Source: an uncultured Oscillibacter sp.
Lineage (GTDB): Bacteria; Bacillota; Clostridia; Oscillospirales; Oscillospiraceae
DNA length: 22,869 nt
Reading direction: 5' to 3'
Assembly: GCA_900544105.1 (NCBI GenBank)
Contig: UQUC01000032.1
Location: 1 to 22,869, forward strand
The translations under genes were made by a program, and so were the position numbers. The number at the start of each line of letters is the position of its first letter. Positions within the stretch are counted from its first letter, which is position 1. The notes below the pieces were generated by a model. It did not search any database, was not told the origin of the DNA, and saw nothing but the letters and a program-made list of their open reading frames with translations. Positions 8,559-15,485 of this stretch are shown here, piece after piece.

Positions 8559-8830
8559 GGGGTCAACTATGGAATTTGAGATCAAAAAAGCTGAATTTTG
8601 GCAAAAAAACTGCGTAAGAGGTAAGAATTCGTTCTGACAGCGGAAACGGGGCAAATCAGCCGCAGACCGTGACTGTTTCAGTGTAGGAGGAAGCATTCTG
8701 TATGCGGCTGTCTACCGCGATCCGGTCAGCTTGCCCGGTGCATCCGGAAAGAGCTGTCCTGACAATCTGCCGGTATTTGGGATCGTCCCGCAATGGCGCA
8801 GATTTTTAAATCGCTTGTTCGGACGGGCAT
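8559..8830. other. Intergenic stretch without a convincing gene
   Basis: Between the iclR promoter and the tct terminator no protein-like frame was found. The only candidate is a 35-codon plus-strand ORF at 8702-8809 preceded by AGGAGG (8685-8690, 11 bases before the ATG). Its predicted peptide (starting MRLSTAIRSACPV) resembles nothing known to me, and no promoter precedes it clearly. The tract may be remnant sequence. Confidence 0.4.
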
Positions 8831-8856
8831 AAAAAAGCAGGCCCGAAAGGGCCTGC
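8831..8856 (-). terminator. Rho-independent terminator of the pdxA-tctBAC operon
   Basis: The 8-bp stem GCAGGCCC (8837-8844) / GGGCCTGC (8849-8856) has a GAAA tetraloop and, on the minus strand, is followed at once by six T (8831-8836). It lies 18 bases beyond the tctC stop codon and separates this operon from iclR. Confidence 0.95.
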
Positions 8857-8874
8857 CTAAGAGGGGATTCCTGT

Positions 8875-9924
8875 TTAGTTGATGCCGTTGGCAGCCATGA
8901 AGTCAGCCTCGTAAGCGGTGACATACTCGGTAGCAGCGGTAGTGTCCTTGTACTCATCGATCAGCTGGTTCTTCTCCAGGTAATCAGTGTGCCAGGTGTC
9001 GGAAGCGGAGACCTTGCCCAGAGCATCGGACCAGAAGGCCACAGCCTCGTCGCTCATAGCTGCGGGAGCGGCAACGCCGCGCCACACGGGAACTTCCACG
9101 TCGTTGTAATCGCCGATCTCGGACAGGGTGGGAGCATCGGCCAGATTGCCGGTGTAACGCTCGGTGGACAGAGCCAGAACAGCGTGCAGGTCGCCGGACT
9201 CCACATACTGAGAAGCAGCGGCGGGCTTGGAGATCACGAAGTCCACGTTGCCGCCCAGAGCAGCGGTGATGGCGTCGGAGGTAGAGTCATAGGTGATGTA
9301 GCCCATCTGCTGCTCAGTCAGACCGACCTCAGCCAGCAGCTTCTGATAGGTGGTGATGTCATCGCCCTTGGAACCGCCGATCACCACGAAGGTGCCGTTC
9401 TTGGCAGCCTCGATAGCGGCAGCAAAGTCGTTCTGATCGCCGCCGGCCTTGGCATAGTCAGTCTTGGCGTCGGAAGCGGGGCAGGAGAACATCAGCTGCT
9501 TGTCAACAGCCATGATAGCCAGAATGCGGAAGTTGGAAGAACGGTTCTTGGTGTTCTGGACCATGGGCATCAGGTCGCCAGAGTTGAAGGTCAGCAGGGT
9601 GTAGTCAGCGTCGCCAGCCTTCATGGTGGCAACCTTGTTGCGGCCGACTTCGCCGGAGCCGTCGGTCTCGTTGGAGATCACGATGGTCTGGCCGTTGACC
9701 AGATCCTCGTTCTTCATGATGTCAGCGATCTGGCGGGAGAAGATGTCGGAGCCGCCGCCTGCGGAAGAGGTGCAGATCCAGGTGACGTTCTTGGAGGGGA
9801 CAAAGCCGGTGGCCTCGGCATCGCCGGAGTTGCTGTCGGTGGAGGGCTGCTCGGTCTTGCTGCCGCAGGCAGCCAGAGACAGGGTCATGAGCAGAGCGAG
9901 AGACAGAGCCATGAGTTTTTTCAT
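8875..9924 (-). CDS. tctC: TctC-family tripartite tricarboxylate transporter substrate-binding lipoprotein
   Basis: TctC-type proteins capture a carboxylate outside the membrane and hand it to TctAB. The 349-residue protein starts MKKLMALSLALLMTLSLAAC, a lipoprotein signal peptide with lipobox LAAC and the lipidated Cys at 20. A Ser/Asp/Glu-rich linker follows, then a Bug-type bilobed binding domain from about residue 42 (VTWICTSSAGGGSD...), with a second ligand-lobe stretch TYDSTSDAITAALGGNVDFVIS. The ATG at 9924 is used because AAGGAG precedes it and the signal peptide begins there; the longer frame has no leader-like start. It is the last gene of the operon, 62 bases behind tctA, directly before a strong terminator. 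The substrate cannot be read from sequence; di- and tricarboxylates and aromatic acids are all known for the family. Confidence 0.93.
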   Translation of the reverse strand: MKKLMALSLALLMTLSLAACGSKTEQPSTDSNSGDAEATGFVPSKNVTWICTSSAGGGSDIFSRQIADIMKNEDLVNGQTIVISNETDGSGEVGRNKVATMKAGDADYTLLTFNSGDLMPMVQNTKNRSSNFRILAIMAVDKQLMFSCPASDAKTDYAKAGGDQNDFAAAIEAAKNGTFVVIGGSKGDDITTYQKLLAEVGLTEQQMGYITYDSTSDAITAALGGNVDFVISKPAAASQYVESGDLHAVLALSTERYTGNLADAPTLSEIGDYNDVEVPVWRGVAAPAAMSDEAVAFWSDALGKVSASDTWHTDYLEKNQLIDEYKDTTAATEYVTAYEADFMAANGIN

Positions 9925-9986
9925 AATGTGTTTCTCCTTCTTTTCAAATATATTTCCATTTTTTGGAAAACTAAGGAATGGGGGGA

Positions 9987-11513
9987 TCATGCCTGGGCTT
10001 TACCGGCCTTCATTTTCCGGAGGATGCTCTTGACTACGGGAGTCAGGATCAGCACCAGGAAGACAGCCAGCAGCACCAGCTTCAGGGTGGAATCCACGAA
10101 AATGTTCAGGCTGCCCTGAGAAGCGATGAATGCCTTACGCATATTTTTCTCCAGCATGGGCGCCAGCACGAAGGCCAGCAGCATAGGAGCGGTGGGGAAG
10201 CCGTTTTTATCCAGCAGATAGCCCACGATGCCGGAGATGAACATAATGATCACACCGTACATGGAGTTGCTGGTGGAATAAGCGCCCACAATGCACACGC
10301 AGGTGATGATGGGAATCATATACTTGACAGGCACGCTGAGGATCTTGATGAGGAAGGGGATCACCAGAATGGACACCAGCAGTGTGAACACATTGGCTAC
10401 ATACATGGAGGAGATCAGGCCCCAGCAGAACTCAGGATTGGAGTCGAACAGCAGAGGGCCGGGGTTCAGACCCCACATCATCAGACCGCCCAGCAGCACG
10501 GCGCCGGTTCCGGAGCCGGGGATGCCCAGAGCCAGCAGAGGAGCAAAGGCGCCTGCGGCAGCGGCATTGTTGGCGGCCTCGGAAGCAGCGATGCCTTCGA
10601 TGGCGCCGGTGCCCATAGGCTCCTCACTCTTGAACTTCTTCTGCATGGCGTAACCCACCATGGAACCGGTGGTCGCACCGGAGCCGGGCAGAACGCCCAC
10701 GAAGGTGCCCATTACGCCGGAACGGAGGATAGGAGGCAGGATGCGCTTAATATCATGACCGGTCGGCATGGAGGAACGGATGGAAAGTTTGGTCTTGCTG
10801 TCCTCGTTGTGACGTTTGGCATCGTCAGCTTCCCGCTCATTGATGAGCTTGATGACCTGAGCAAAGCCCACACAGCCGATGATGAAGGGGGTGAAGGGGA
10901 CGCCGCCCAGCAGATACATGCTGCCGAACTCAAAGCGGGGCGCACCGGACAGGGTGTCCATACCGATGGAGGCCACCAGAATACCCAGCATGGTGATGAC
11001 AATGCCCTTGATGGGATTCTCACCGATGAGCCAGCTGATAGAGGTCATGGCGATCAGCAGGATCAGCGTCATTTCCGCGTAGCCGAACTTCAGGCCCAGA
11101 GAGGCCAGGCCGGAGGCGGTGATGGTCAGGATCAGGATACCGATGGTGCCGCCGATGAAGCTTGCCAGGTTAGCAGCCATCAGAGCCTGACCGGGACGGC
11201 CCTTTTTCGCCATGGGATAGCCGTCCAGAGCGGTGGTGATGGCCGGGGAGTCACCGGGGATGTTCAGCAGAATGGCGCTGAAAGAACCGCCGTACATGTT
11301 GGAATAGTACAGAGCGCCCAGCATGATGATCGCGGTGGTGGGGTTGAACTTATAGGTCAGGGGCAGCAGCAGCGCGCAGCCCGCCAGAGAGCCGATACCG
11401 GGCATAGCGCCCACGACCAGACCCAGGACAGCGCCCAGCAGACAGGCACCGATGTTCTCAGGCGCCAGAGCCACCTGGAAGCCGGAGAGCAGAGAAACGA
11501 AATTTTGCAGCAT
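9987..11513 (-). CDS. tctA: TctA-family tripartite tricarboxylate transporter large membrane subunit
   Basis: TctA is the large permease subunit that moves the carboxylate across the membrane, normally coupled to an ion gradient. The 508-residue protein is almost wholly hydrophobic with about 10-12 membrane helices. It has the family's glycine-rich signatures near the start (GAVLGLVVGAMPGIGSLAG, about residues 27-45, and YGGSFSAILLNIPGDSPA) and the internal repeat GVLPGSGATTGSMVGYAMQKKF near residue 270. Length is typical. The ATG at 11513 follows AAGGAGG, which overlaps the tctB stop codon. Order tctB-tctA-tctC with pdxA-like in front indicates one operon devoted to a single imported acid. 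Confidence 0.95.
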   Translation of the reverse strand: MLQNFVSLLSGFQVALAPENIGACLLGAVLGLVVGAMPGIGSLAGCALLLPLTYKFNPTTAIIMLGALYYSNMYGGSFSAILLNIPGDSPAITTALDGYPMAKKGRPGQALMAANLASFIGGTIGILILTITASGLASLGLKFGYAEMTLILLIAMTSISWLIGENPIKGIVITMLGILVASIGMDTLSGAPRFEFGSMYLLGGVPFTPFIIGCVGFAQVIKLINEREADDAKRHNEDSKTKLSIRSSMPTGHDIKRILPPILRSGVMGTFVGVLPGSGATTGSMVGYAMQKKFKSEEPMGTGAIEGIAASEAANNAAAAGAFAPLLALGIPGSGTGAVLLGGLMMWGLNPGPLLFDSNPEFCWGLISSMYVANVFTLLVSILVIPFLIKILSVPVKYMIPIITCVCIVGAYSTSNSMYGVIIMFISGIVGYLLDKNGFPTAPMLLAFVLAPMLEKNMRKAFIASQGSLNIFVDSTLKLVLLAVFLVLILTPVVKSILRKMKAGKAQA

Positions 11514-11528
11514 AGCTTTTCTACCTCC

Positions 11529-11996
11529 TTACAGACCCAGCAGGGAACCCAGCAGACCAACAGGGAAGCGGATCTGCAGCCAAGTGGTGAATACGCCCAG
11601 AATGATGGCGGCCATGATGATCTCGATGGTGATGATCGCTTTCCAGGGAGCGTGCTCTACCAGCTTGAGCCAGAGCAGGATATAAATGAGGCAGCTGGGC
11701 ACCAAACCGATGAGAGAAGTGCACAGAATGATGGCAGCGGCACCCAGCATCACCATCAGCTCATTGCGGTTGTAGCTGACGTCTGCGCTGTCCTTATCCT
11801 TGACGATCTGAAAGAAGCAGGCAACGCTGGCGGCCAACAGCACCACGGCGATGATGATGGGGAAGAAGCCGGGGGTGGGCTGTGCCTTCCAGAAGCCGTA
11901 ATCCTTCAGGCCTACGACGATGAATACCAGAGATACGATAGCGGTGGCCAGGGGAATGATGGCCCGCAGGTTCAAGCCTTTCTTTTTATTCTCCAA
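11529..11996 (-). CDS. tctB: TctB-family tripartite tricarboxylate transporter small membrane subunit
   Basis: TctB is the small membrane partner of TctA. The 155-residue protein has a Lys-rich cytosolic N-terminus and four predicted membrane helices (about 12-30, 43-62, 80-100 with LIGLVPSCLIYILLW after it, and 120-140). The start is not ATG. I chose TTG at 11996, seven to eight bases behind AGAGGGA, giving MENKKKGLNLRAI; another TTG at 12029 is possible but has no good ribosome site. The gene begins 36 bases after the pdxA-like stop and ends 15 bases before tctA. Weak primary sequence conservation is normal for this family; the assignment leans on topology and context. Confidence 0.88.
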   Translation of the reverse strand: MENKKKGLNLRAIIPLATAIVSLVFIVVGLKDYGFWKAQPTPGFFPIIIAVVLLAASVACFFQIVKDKDSADVSYNRNELMVMLGAAAIILCTSLIGLVPSCLIYILLWLKLVEHAPWKAIITIEIIMAAIILGVFTTWLQIRFPVGLLGSLLGL

Positions 11997-12032
11997 AATA
12001 AATCCCTCTTTCTTTGTTTTGCAGATCAAAAA

Positions 12033-13046
12033 TCAGCCGTTGGCCTTTGTGCGCTTAGCAAGAGCCATCTGAGCGGTGGTGCGGACGGCCCGCTCGAAGG
12101 AGTCGGTGGTAACGCTGGCCTTGCCTACCTTGTCGAAGGCAGTGCCGTGGGCGCAGGTGGCGATGGGATAGGGCTGGCCGCCAGCCACGGTGATGCAGCG
12201 CTGGAAGCCCACCAGCTTCAGAGCGATCTGACCCTGATCGTGATACATGGTGACCACCACATCAAAGTCGCCCTTCAGAGCGCTGATGAACAGGGTATCG
12301 GCGGAGTAAGGACCAGTGACATTCCAACCGGTTTCCTTGACCACCTTCTCGATGGTGGGCTGGATCACATCCACTTCCTCGCGGCCGCACAGACCAAACT
12401 CACCGCAGTGAGGGTTCAGAGCAGCCACGGCGATGCGGGGCTTGTGGCCCAGGCTCTCACCGGTGATCTCGCCCAGCTCGATGGCCTCACGCAGGCTGTT
12501 CTCGGTGATCATGCCGCTGACCTCGCTGATGGGCACATGGCTCGTGGTGCGGACGGTCATCAGATCGTCCATCATGTTGACCTCGCAGAAGGGGGTCTTG
12601 AGGTCAAAGGCATGGGCAAAATAAGTGTGCTCACTCTCATAGTGCATACCGGCCATCTTCATAGCGCCCTTGTGGAGGGGGCCAAAGACGATGCCCTCGA
12701 TCTTACCGGCCTTGCAGAGTTCAATGGCGGTATCCAGCTGCTTGAGATCGCCGGCGCCACAGTAGGCGTTGGCTTCGCCGTAAACCACCTGATCGGGATC
12801 CTGATCTTTCAGATCCAGAACGGGGTAGCCCTTGGACCAGTCGCACTGGCTCAGGTCATCGATGACGTAATGGGGCACGTCACCACCCACGACCTTCAGG
12901 CCGTGCTCAAACATCCGCAAGTCACCGATGATCACGGGCCGGCAGTAATCAGCGTAATAGTCCTTCACAGCCAGCATGGCCACCAGCTCCGGGCCAACGC
13001 CAGCGGAGTTGCCCAGCAGGATGCCGAGAATGGGCTTTTCACTCAT
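12033..13046 (-). CDS. PdxA-family NAD-dependent hydroxy-acid dehydrogenase, probably catabolic
   Basis: PdxA-family enzymes oxidise a hydroxy acid with NAD and usually decarboxylate the product; PdxA acts in vitamin B6 synthesis, PdxA2 and TphB in catabolism. The 337-residue protein keeps the His-Thr pair 140-141 and the metal ligands His170 (TTSHVP), His213 (ALNPHCGE) and His269 (YHDQG), with Lys277 matching Lys274 of E. coli PdxA. Residues matching E. coli Asn283 and Arg292 are Thr286 and Ile295, and the usual SVDHGTA reads TCAHGTA. These two changes remove contacts used for the phosphorylated substrate. ATG at 13046 follows GGAGG; the longer frame runs through the sigma-54 promoter and is rejected. 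First gene of an operon with tctBAC, under a sigma-54 promoter, with no DUF1537 kinase nearby. A non-phosphorylated substrate is inferred, as in TphB. Confidence 0.9.
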   Translation of the reverse strand: MSEKPILGILLGNSAGVGPELVAMLAVKDYYADYCRPVIIGDLRMFEHGLKVVGGDVPHYVIDDLSQCDWSKGYPVLDLKDQDPDQVVYGEANAYCGAGDLKQLDTAIELCKAGKIEGIVFGPLHKGAMKMAGMHYESEHTYFAHAFDLKTPFCEVNMMDDLMTVRTTSHVPISEVSGMITENSLREAIELGEITGESLGHKPRIAVAALNPHCGEFGLCGREEVDVIQPTIEKVVKETGWNVTGPYSADTLFISALKGDFDVVVTMYHDQGQIALKLVGFQRCITVAGGQPYPIATCAHGTAFDKVGKASVTTDSFERAVRTTAQMALAKRTKANG

Positions 13047-13119
13047 ATAAAATACCTCCATAGCTTTCCAGTTTTGCAGGACAGGTATGGCCTGCAAATA
13101 AAATTCACAAGAATAACAA

Positions 13120-13134
13120 GCAAAAAGCGTGCCA
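13120..13134 (-). promoter_or_regulatory. Sigma-54 (-24/-12) promoter of the pdxA-tctBAC operon
   Basis: On the minus strand TGGCACGCTTTTTGC (13134 down to 13120) matches the consensus TGGCAC-N5-TTGC with the invariant GG and GC at the required spacing. It lies about 75-90 bases before the pdxA-like start codon. The activator gene immediately upstream encodes a sigma-54 AAA+ protein, which supports the call strongly. Confidence 0.93.
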
Positions 13135-13186
13135 CTCTGATGAAAAAGTGAAAATTTTGTCAATATTAGTAAAAAACAAAATTGCC

Positions 13187-13234
13187 GTTTAAACGTTCTG
13201 CACAAAGAAAAGGGCTGAAAAACCACGTTTAAAC
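13187..13234. repeat. Two GTTTAAAC palindromes 40 bp apart
   Basis: The 8-bp palindrome GTTTAAAC occurs at 13187-13194 and again at 13227-13234, each preceded by C, with starts exactly 40 bp apart. Both lie between the enhancer repeats and the sigma-54 promoter. They could bind a further regulator or architectural protein; nothing identifies it. Confidence 0.45.
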
Positions 13235-13253
13235 AGGAAAAGCGCTCAATAGA

Positions 13254-13300
13254 TGAAACAAAACGAAACATCATGAAACTTATTGTTTCATGATGTTTCA
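13254..13300. promoter_or_regulatory. Enhancer (upstream activator) sites: five GAAAC/GTTTC units at a 10-bp period
   Basis: TGAAACA-like units start at 13254, 13264 and 13274, and inverted TGTTTCA units start at 13284 and 13294, each exactly 10 bp from the next. Within this lies a perfect 15-bp inverted repeat (13265-13279 with 13285-13299, 5-base loop). The array is 120-166 bp upstream of the -24 box, a usual distance for a sigma-54 activator that loops DNA. The PrpR-type regulator encoded next door is the likely binder. Confidence 0.8.
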
Positions 13301-13313
13301 TGCAAAAAAGAAA

Positions 13314-13325
13314 TCGGATATCCGA
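13314..13325. promoter_or_regulatory. Palindrome TCGGATATCCGA, candidate IclR operator
   Basis: A perfect 12-bp palindrome upstream of the enhancer array, followed by AC so that the right arm reads ATCCGAAC. Its core equals the arms of the inverted repeat in the iclR leader (8486-8518). It suggests that the IclR protein acts on both regions. Confidence 0.55.
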
Positions 13326-13349
13326 ACTCCGGAGGAAATAACCAAGTTG

Positions 13350-13386
13350 GCAAGAAAATTCCCGGCCTCATCAGGGGGCCGGGAAT
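13350..13386 (-). terminator. Rho-independent terminator of the PrpR-type regulator gene
   Basis: Perfect 10-bp stem ATTCCCGGCC (13358-13367) / GGCCGGGAAT (13377-13386), 9-base loop, followed on the minus strand by TTTTCTTG. It lies just past the stop codon at 13393 and insulates the regulator from the operon it probably controls. Confidence 0.88.
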
Positions 13387-13392
13387 AGGAGA

Positions 13393-15285
13393 TCAGGTCT
13401 GCTGTTCTTTCTGCTGCTCCAGCCGTTTGGACATACGCCAAAGGGTAGTACGGCTGACGCCCAGCTCCTTGGCCAGATCCTTTTTTCGAATGACCTGCGG
13501 CAGCATCACCGGAAGGGACTCTGACGGAGACGTCGGCTGTCCGGCAGGCTCCGGCGGCAGTTCCCGGAAAATGTGGAGGTCCATCAAGGTGGATTGATCA
13601 ATAGTGCGGGAAGAACTCATCACAACGATGCGCTCGCAGATGTTCCGCAGTTCGCGGACATTGCCGGGCCAGTGGTACTGCTTCAACAGTTCCTGAGCTT
13701 CCGGGGTCAGTTCAGGCGGCGTGGTGCCCTGTTCGGCGGCAATGATCCGCATCTGGTGCTCGATCAGAGGGAGGATATCTTCGGGCCGCTCCCGCAGAGG
13801 GGGAATATGGATCTCAAGGGTATTGAGGCGGTAGAGTAGGTCGCTGCGGAATTTTCCCTGCTGGATCTGCTGTTGAATGTTGACATTGGTAGCAGAAATG
13901 ACCCGCACATCAATGGGGATCACATTGGTACTGCCAACTCGACGCACTTCTTTTTCCTGGAGAACACGCAGTAGTTTCGCCTGGAGAGCTACTGGAATTT
14001 CACCGATCTCATCTAAGAAAATGGTACCGTGGTGAGCTTGCTCAAAAAGGCCGGTCTTACCTTCGCGGGACGCGCCGGAAAAGGCGCCTGCCTCATAGCC
14101 AAAAAGCTCGCTTTCCAGCAGATTTTCCGGCAGAGTCGCGCAGTTCACAGCAACAAAGGGCTGCTCGGCTCGGGCGCTGGCAGCGTGGATACTGTGGGCG
14201 AAAAGCTCCTTGCCGGTGCCGGTCTCACCGGTGAGCAACACGTTGGAATTGACCCGGCTGAACTTTTTTGCCATGTCAACCTTGCTGCACATCCGCTCGC
14301 TGACGGCGATGATGTCCCGGAAGGTGTATTTGGAGGTCAGACCCCGCCGTACCAGACCCTTTCGGATATGCTGTTCCTCTTGCAGGATCCGGGAGGCGGA
14401 GGAGGTGGTGATCAGGGTACCGATGGCAGAGGTCTCGCCGCTGATGAGCCGGTATTTTACCATATAGCGCTGGCCGTTGATGCTGATCACTTCCTCGTCG
14501 CCATCCTTGCAGGGAGAGGTCCGGCTGCCGATATAGGAGAGATCCGGCCGGATGTCTGTGATGGGGGTGCCTCGCCATTGTGACAGGAAGGCCAGACCGT
14601 ACAATCGATAGGCCTGGTCATTGGCCTCCAGAAGATTTCCGGCTTCATCCAAAGCAAGAACGGCGTCCTCGCTGCTGTTGAGGATGGTGCGGATAATATG
14701 GCTCTTTGTGCGCTCCAAGTTCATGCTGTGAGCAACCTTGATGGCTTCCAGAGTGGCCTGCCGGACAGTTTCCATCCGCATATGGATATAGGTGCAGGGG
14801 ATGTTCCGCTCCCTGCAAAGGTTGGATACCGTGCCGCCGCTGACGATGGCGTCCGTACCATCCCGCAGGCAGGCATTCACCGCGTCTCTGGCGCTTTCCT
14901 CGTCCTGTACATCGTACAACGAAATGCGGGCGTCGCTGAGTTCTTCCAATTCCGGCAGCAGGTCCTGAAGCCGGTCCCGGCCCAGACAAAGGCCAATGTG
15001 ATGAGGATGGTAGGTGTTCCGGCACTGAAACAGAGCTTCAACCAGATCCATGCCGTCAAACCGCAGCCGGGTGATGTGTTTTTCCGGATAGATATTGCAG
15101 ATCTTGTTATAAGTAATGCCTCGGGCTACGATCACATCGTAGTTATCCAGCTGATACAGGATCTCCGGCGTACCGAACCGGTGCACCACATTGATGCTGA
15201 TCTCATCATTTTCCCATTCCGCAGCCTGCTGCTGGACAGGCTTCAGCATATCTGGCGATGGTACAAACACAATGATGCGAACCAC
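13393..15285 (-). CDS. Sigma-54-dependent activator with PrpR N-terminal sensor, PAS and Fis-type HTH
   Basis: Bacterial enhancer-binding protein that uses ATP to open sigma-54 promoters. The 630-residue protein has a PrpR_N sensor domain (about 1-190), a PAS domain (about 205-300, EDAVLALDEAGNLLEANDQAYRLYG), an AAA+ domain and a C-terminal Fis-type helix-turn-helix (about 597-622, IRKKDLAKELGVSRTTLWRMSKRL). Walker A is GETGTGKE (353-360), the sigma-54 contact loop is GAFSGA (400-405; most members have GAFTGA) and Walker B is GTIFLDEIGE. The start is GTG at 15285, behind AAAGGAGG seven bases away. PrpR_N domains sense small-molecule ligands such as 2-methylcitrate. The downstream sigma-54 promoter and enhancer make the pdxA-tctBAC operon its likely target and the transported acid or a derivative its likely ligand. 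Confidence 0.93.
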   Translation of the reverse strand: MVRIIVFVPSPDMLKPVQQQAAEWENDEISINVVHRFGTPEILYQLDNYDVIVARGITYNKICNIYPEKHITRLRFDGMDLVEALFQCRNTYHPHHIGLCLGRDRLQDLLPELEELSDARISLYDVQDEESARDAVNACLRDGTDAIVSGGTVSNLCRERNIPCTYIHMRMETVRQATLEAIKVAHSMNLERTKSHIIRTILNSSEDAVLALDEAGNLLEANDQAYRLYGLAFLSQWRGTPITDIRPDLSYIGSRTSPCKDGDEEVISINGQRYMVKYRLISGETSAIGTLITTSSASRILQEEQHIRKGLVRRGLTSKYTFRDIIAVSERMCSKVDMAKKFSRVNSNVLLTGETGTGKELFAHSIHAASARAEQPFVAVNCATLPENLLESELFGYEAGAFSGASREGKTGLFEQAHHGTIFLDEIGEIPVALQAKLLRVLQEKEVRRVGSTNVIPIDVRVISATNVNIQQQIQQGKFRSDLLYRLNTLEIHIPPLRERPEDILPLIEHQMRIIAAEQGTTPPELTPEAQELLKQYHWPGNVRELRNICERIVVMSSSRTIDQSTLMDLHIFRELPPEPAGQPTSPSESLPVMLPQVIRKKDLAKELGVSRTTLWRMSKRLEQQKEQQT

Positions 15286-15359
15286 CTATGATCCTCCTTT
15301 ACTCAGCGGACAGGGCCTACCTATCCGATTACTTTTTCAAAAGTTTTATTGCATTATAT

Positions 15360-15388
15360 ATAATAGTGTATCGTTCGCTATAAATCAA
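15360..15388 (-). promoter_or_regulatory. Sigma-A promoter of the PrpR-type regulator
   Basis: On the minus strand TTGATT (15383-15388) is followed after 17 bases by TATTAT (15360-15365). The leader of about 70 bases contains ATCGGATAG (TATCCGA on the plus strand at 15322-15328), a single half-site of the motif found at the iclR and pdxA regions. Confidence 0.7.
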
Positions 15389-15422
15389 GTGGATTTGAGA
15401 CCCATCAAAGACATATGACGAG

Positions 15423-15457
15423 AAAGCCGATGCAGCCCCGAAAGGGACCGCATCGGC
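15423..15457 (-). terminator. Rho-independent terminator of the ribU-like gene
   Basis: Outer stem GCCGATGC (15426-15433) / GCATCGGC (15450-15457), an inner stem with two mismatches closed by GAAA, and on the minus strand a TTTCTCG tail. It lies about 30 bases past the stop codon. Confidence 0.75.
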
Positions 15458-15485
15458 TTGTGAGGATCGACATATGCGGATCAGT

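Noticed and set aside
9978..13151. 1057-codon plus-strand open frame opposite pdxA-like and tctBAC
   Set aside because: It crosses four real genes and their gaps, its Gln/His/Gly/Asp-rich product resembles no protein, and the sense genes have complete motifs and ribosome sites. It is a composition artefact.
13265..13299. Perfect 15-bp inverted repeat as a transcription terminator
   Set aside because: The stem is AT-rich, lies beyond the regulator's real terminator, has no T-run fitting a terminator, and is better explained as phased activator half-sites.
13254..13300. CRISPR-like short repeat array
   Set aside because: The unit is only 10 bp with partial inversion and no spacers of 25-40 bp, and no cas gene is present.
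13047..13301. N-terminal extension of the pdxA-like frame
   Set aside because: The extension would be encoded by the sigma-54 promoter and enhancer region; the PdxA fold begins at the ATG at 13046, which has a GGAGG site.
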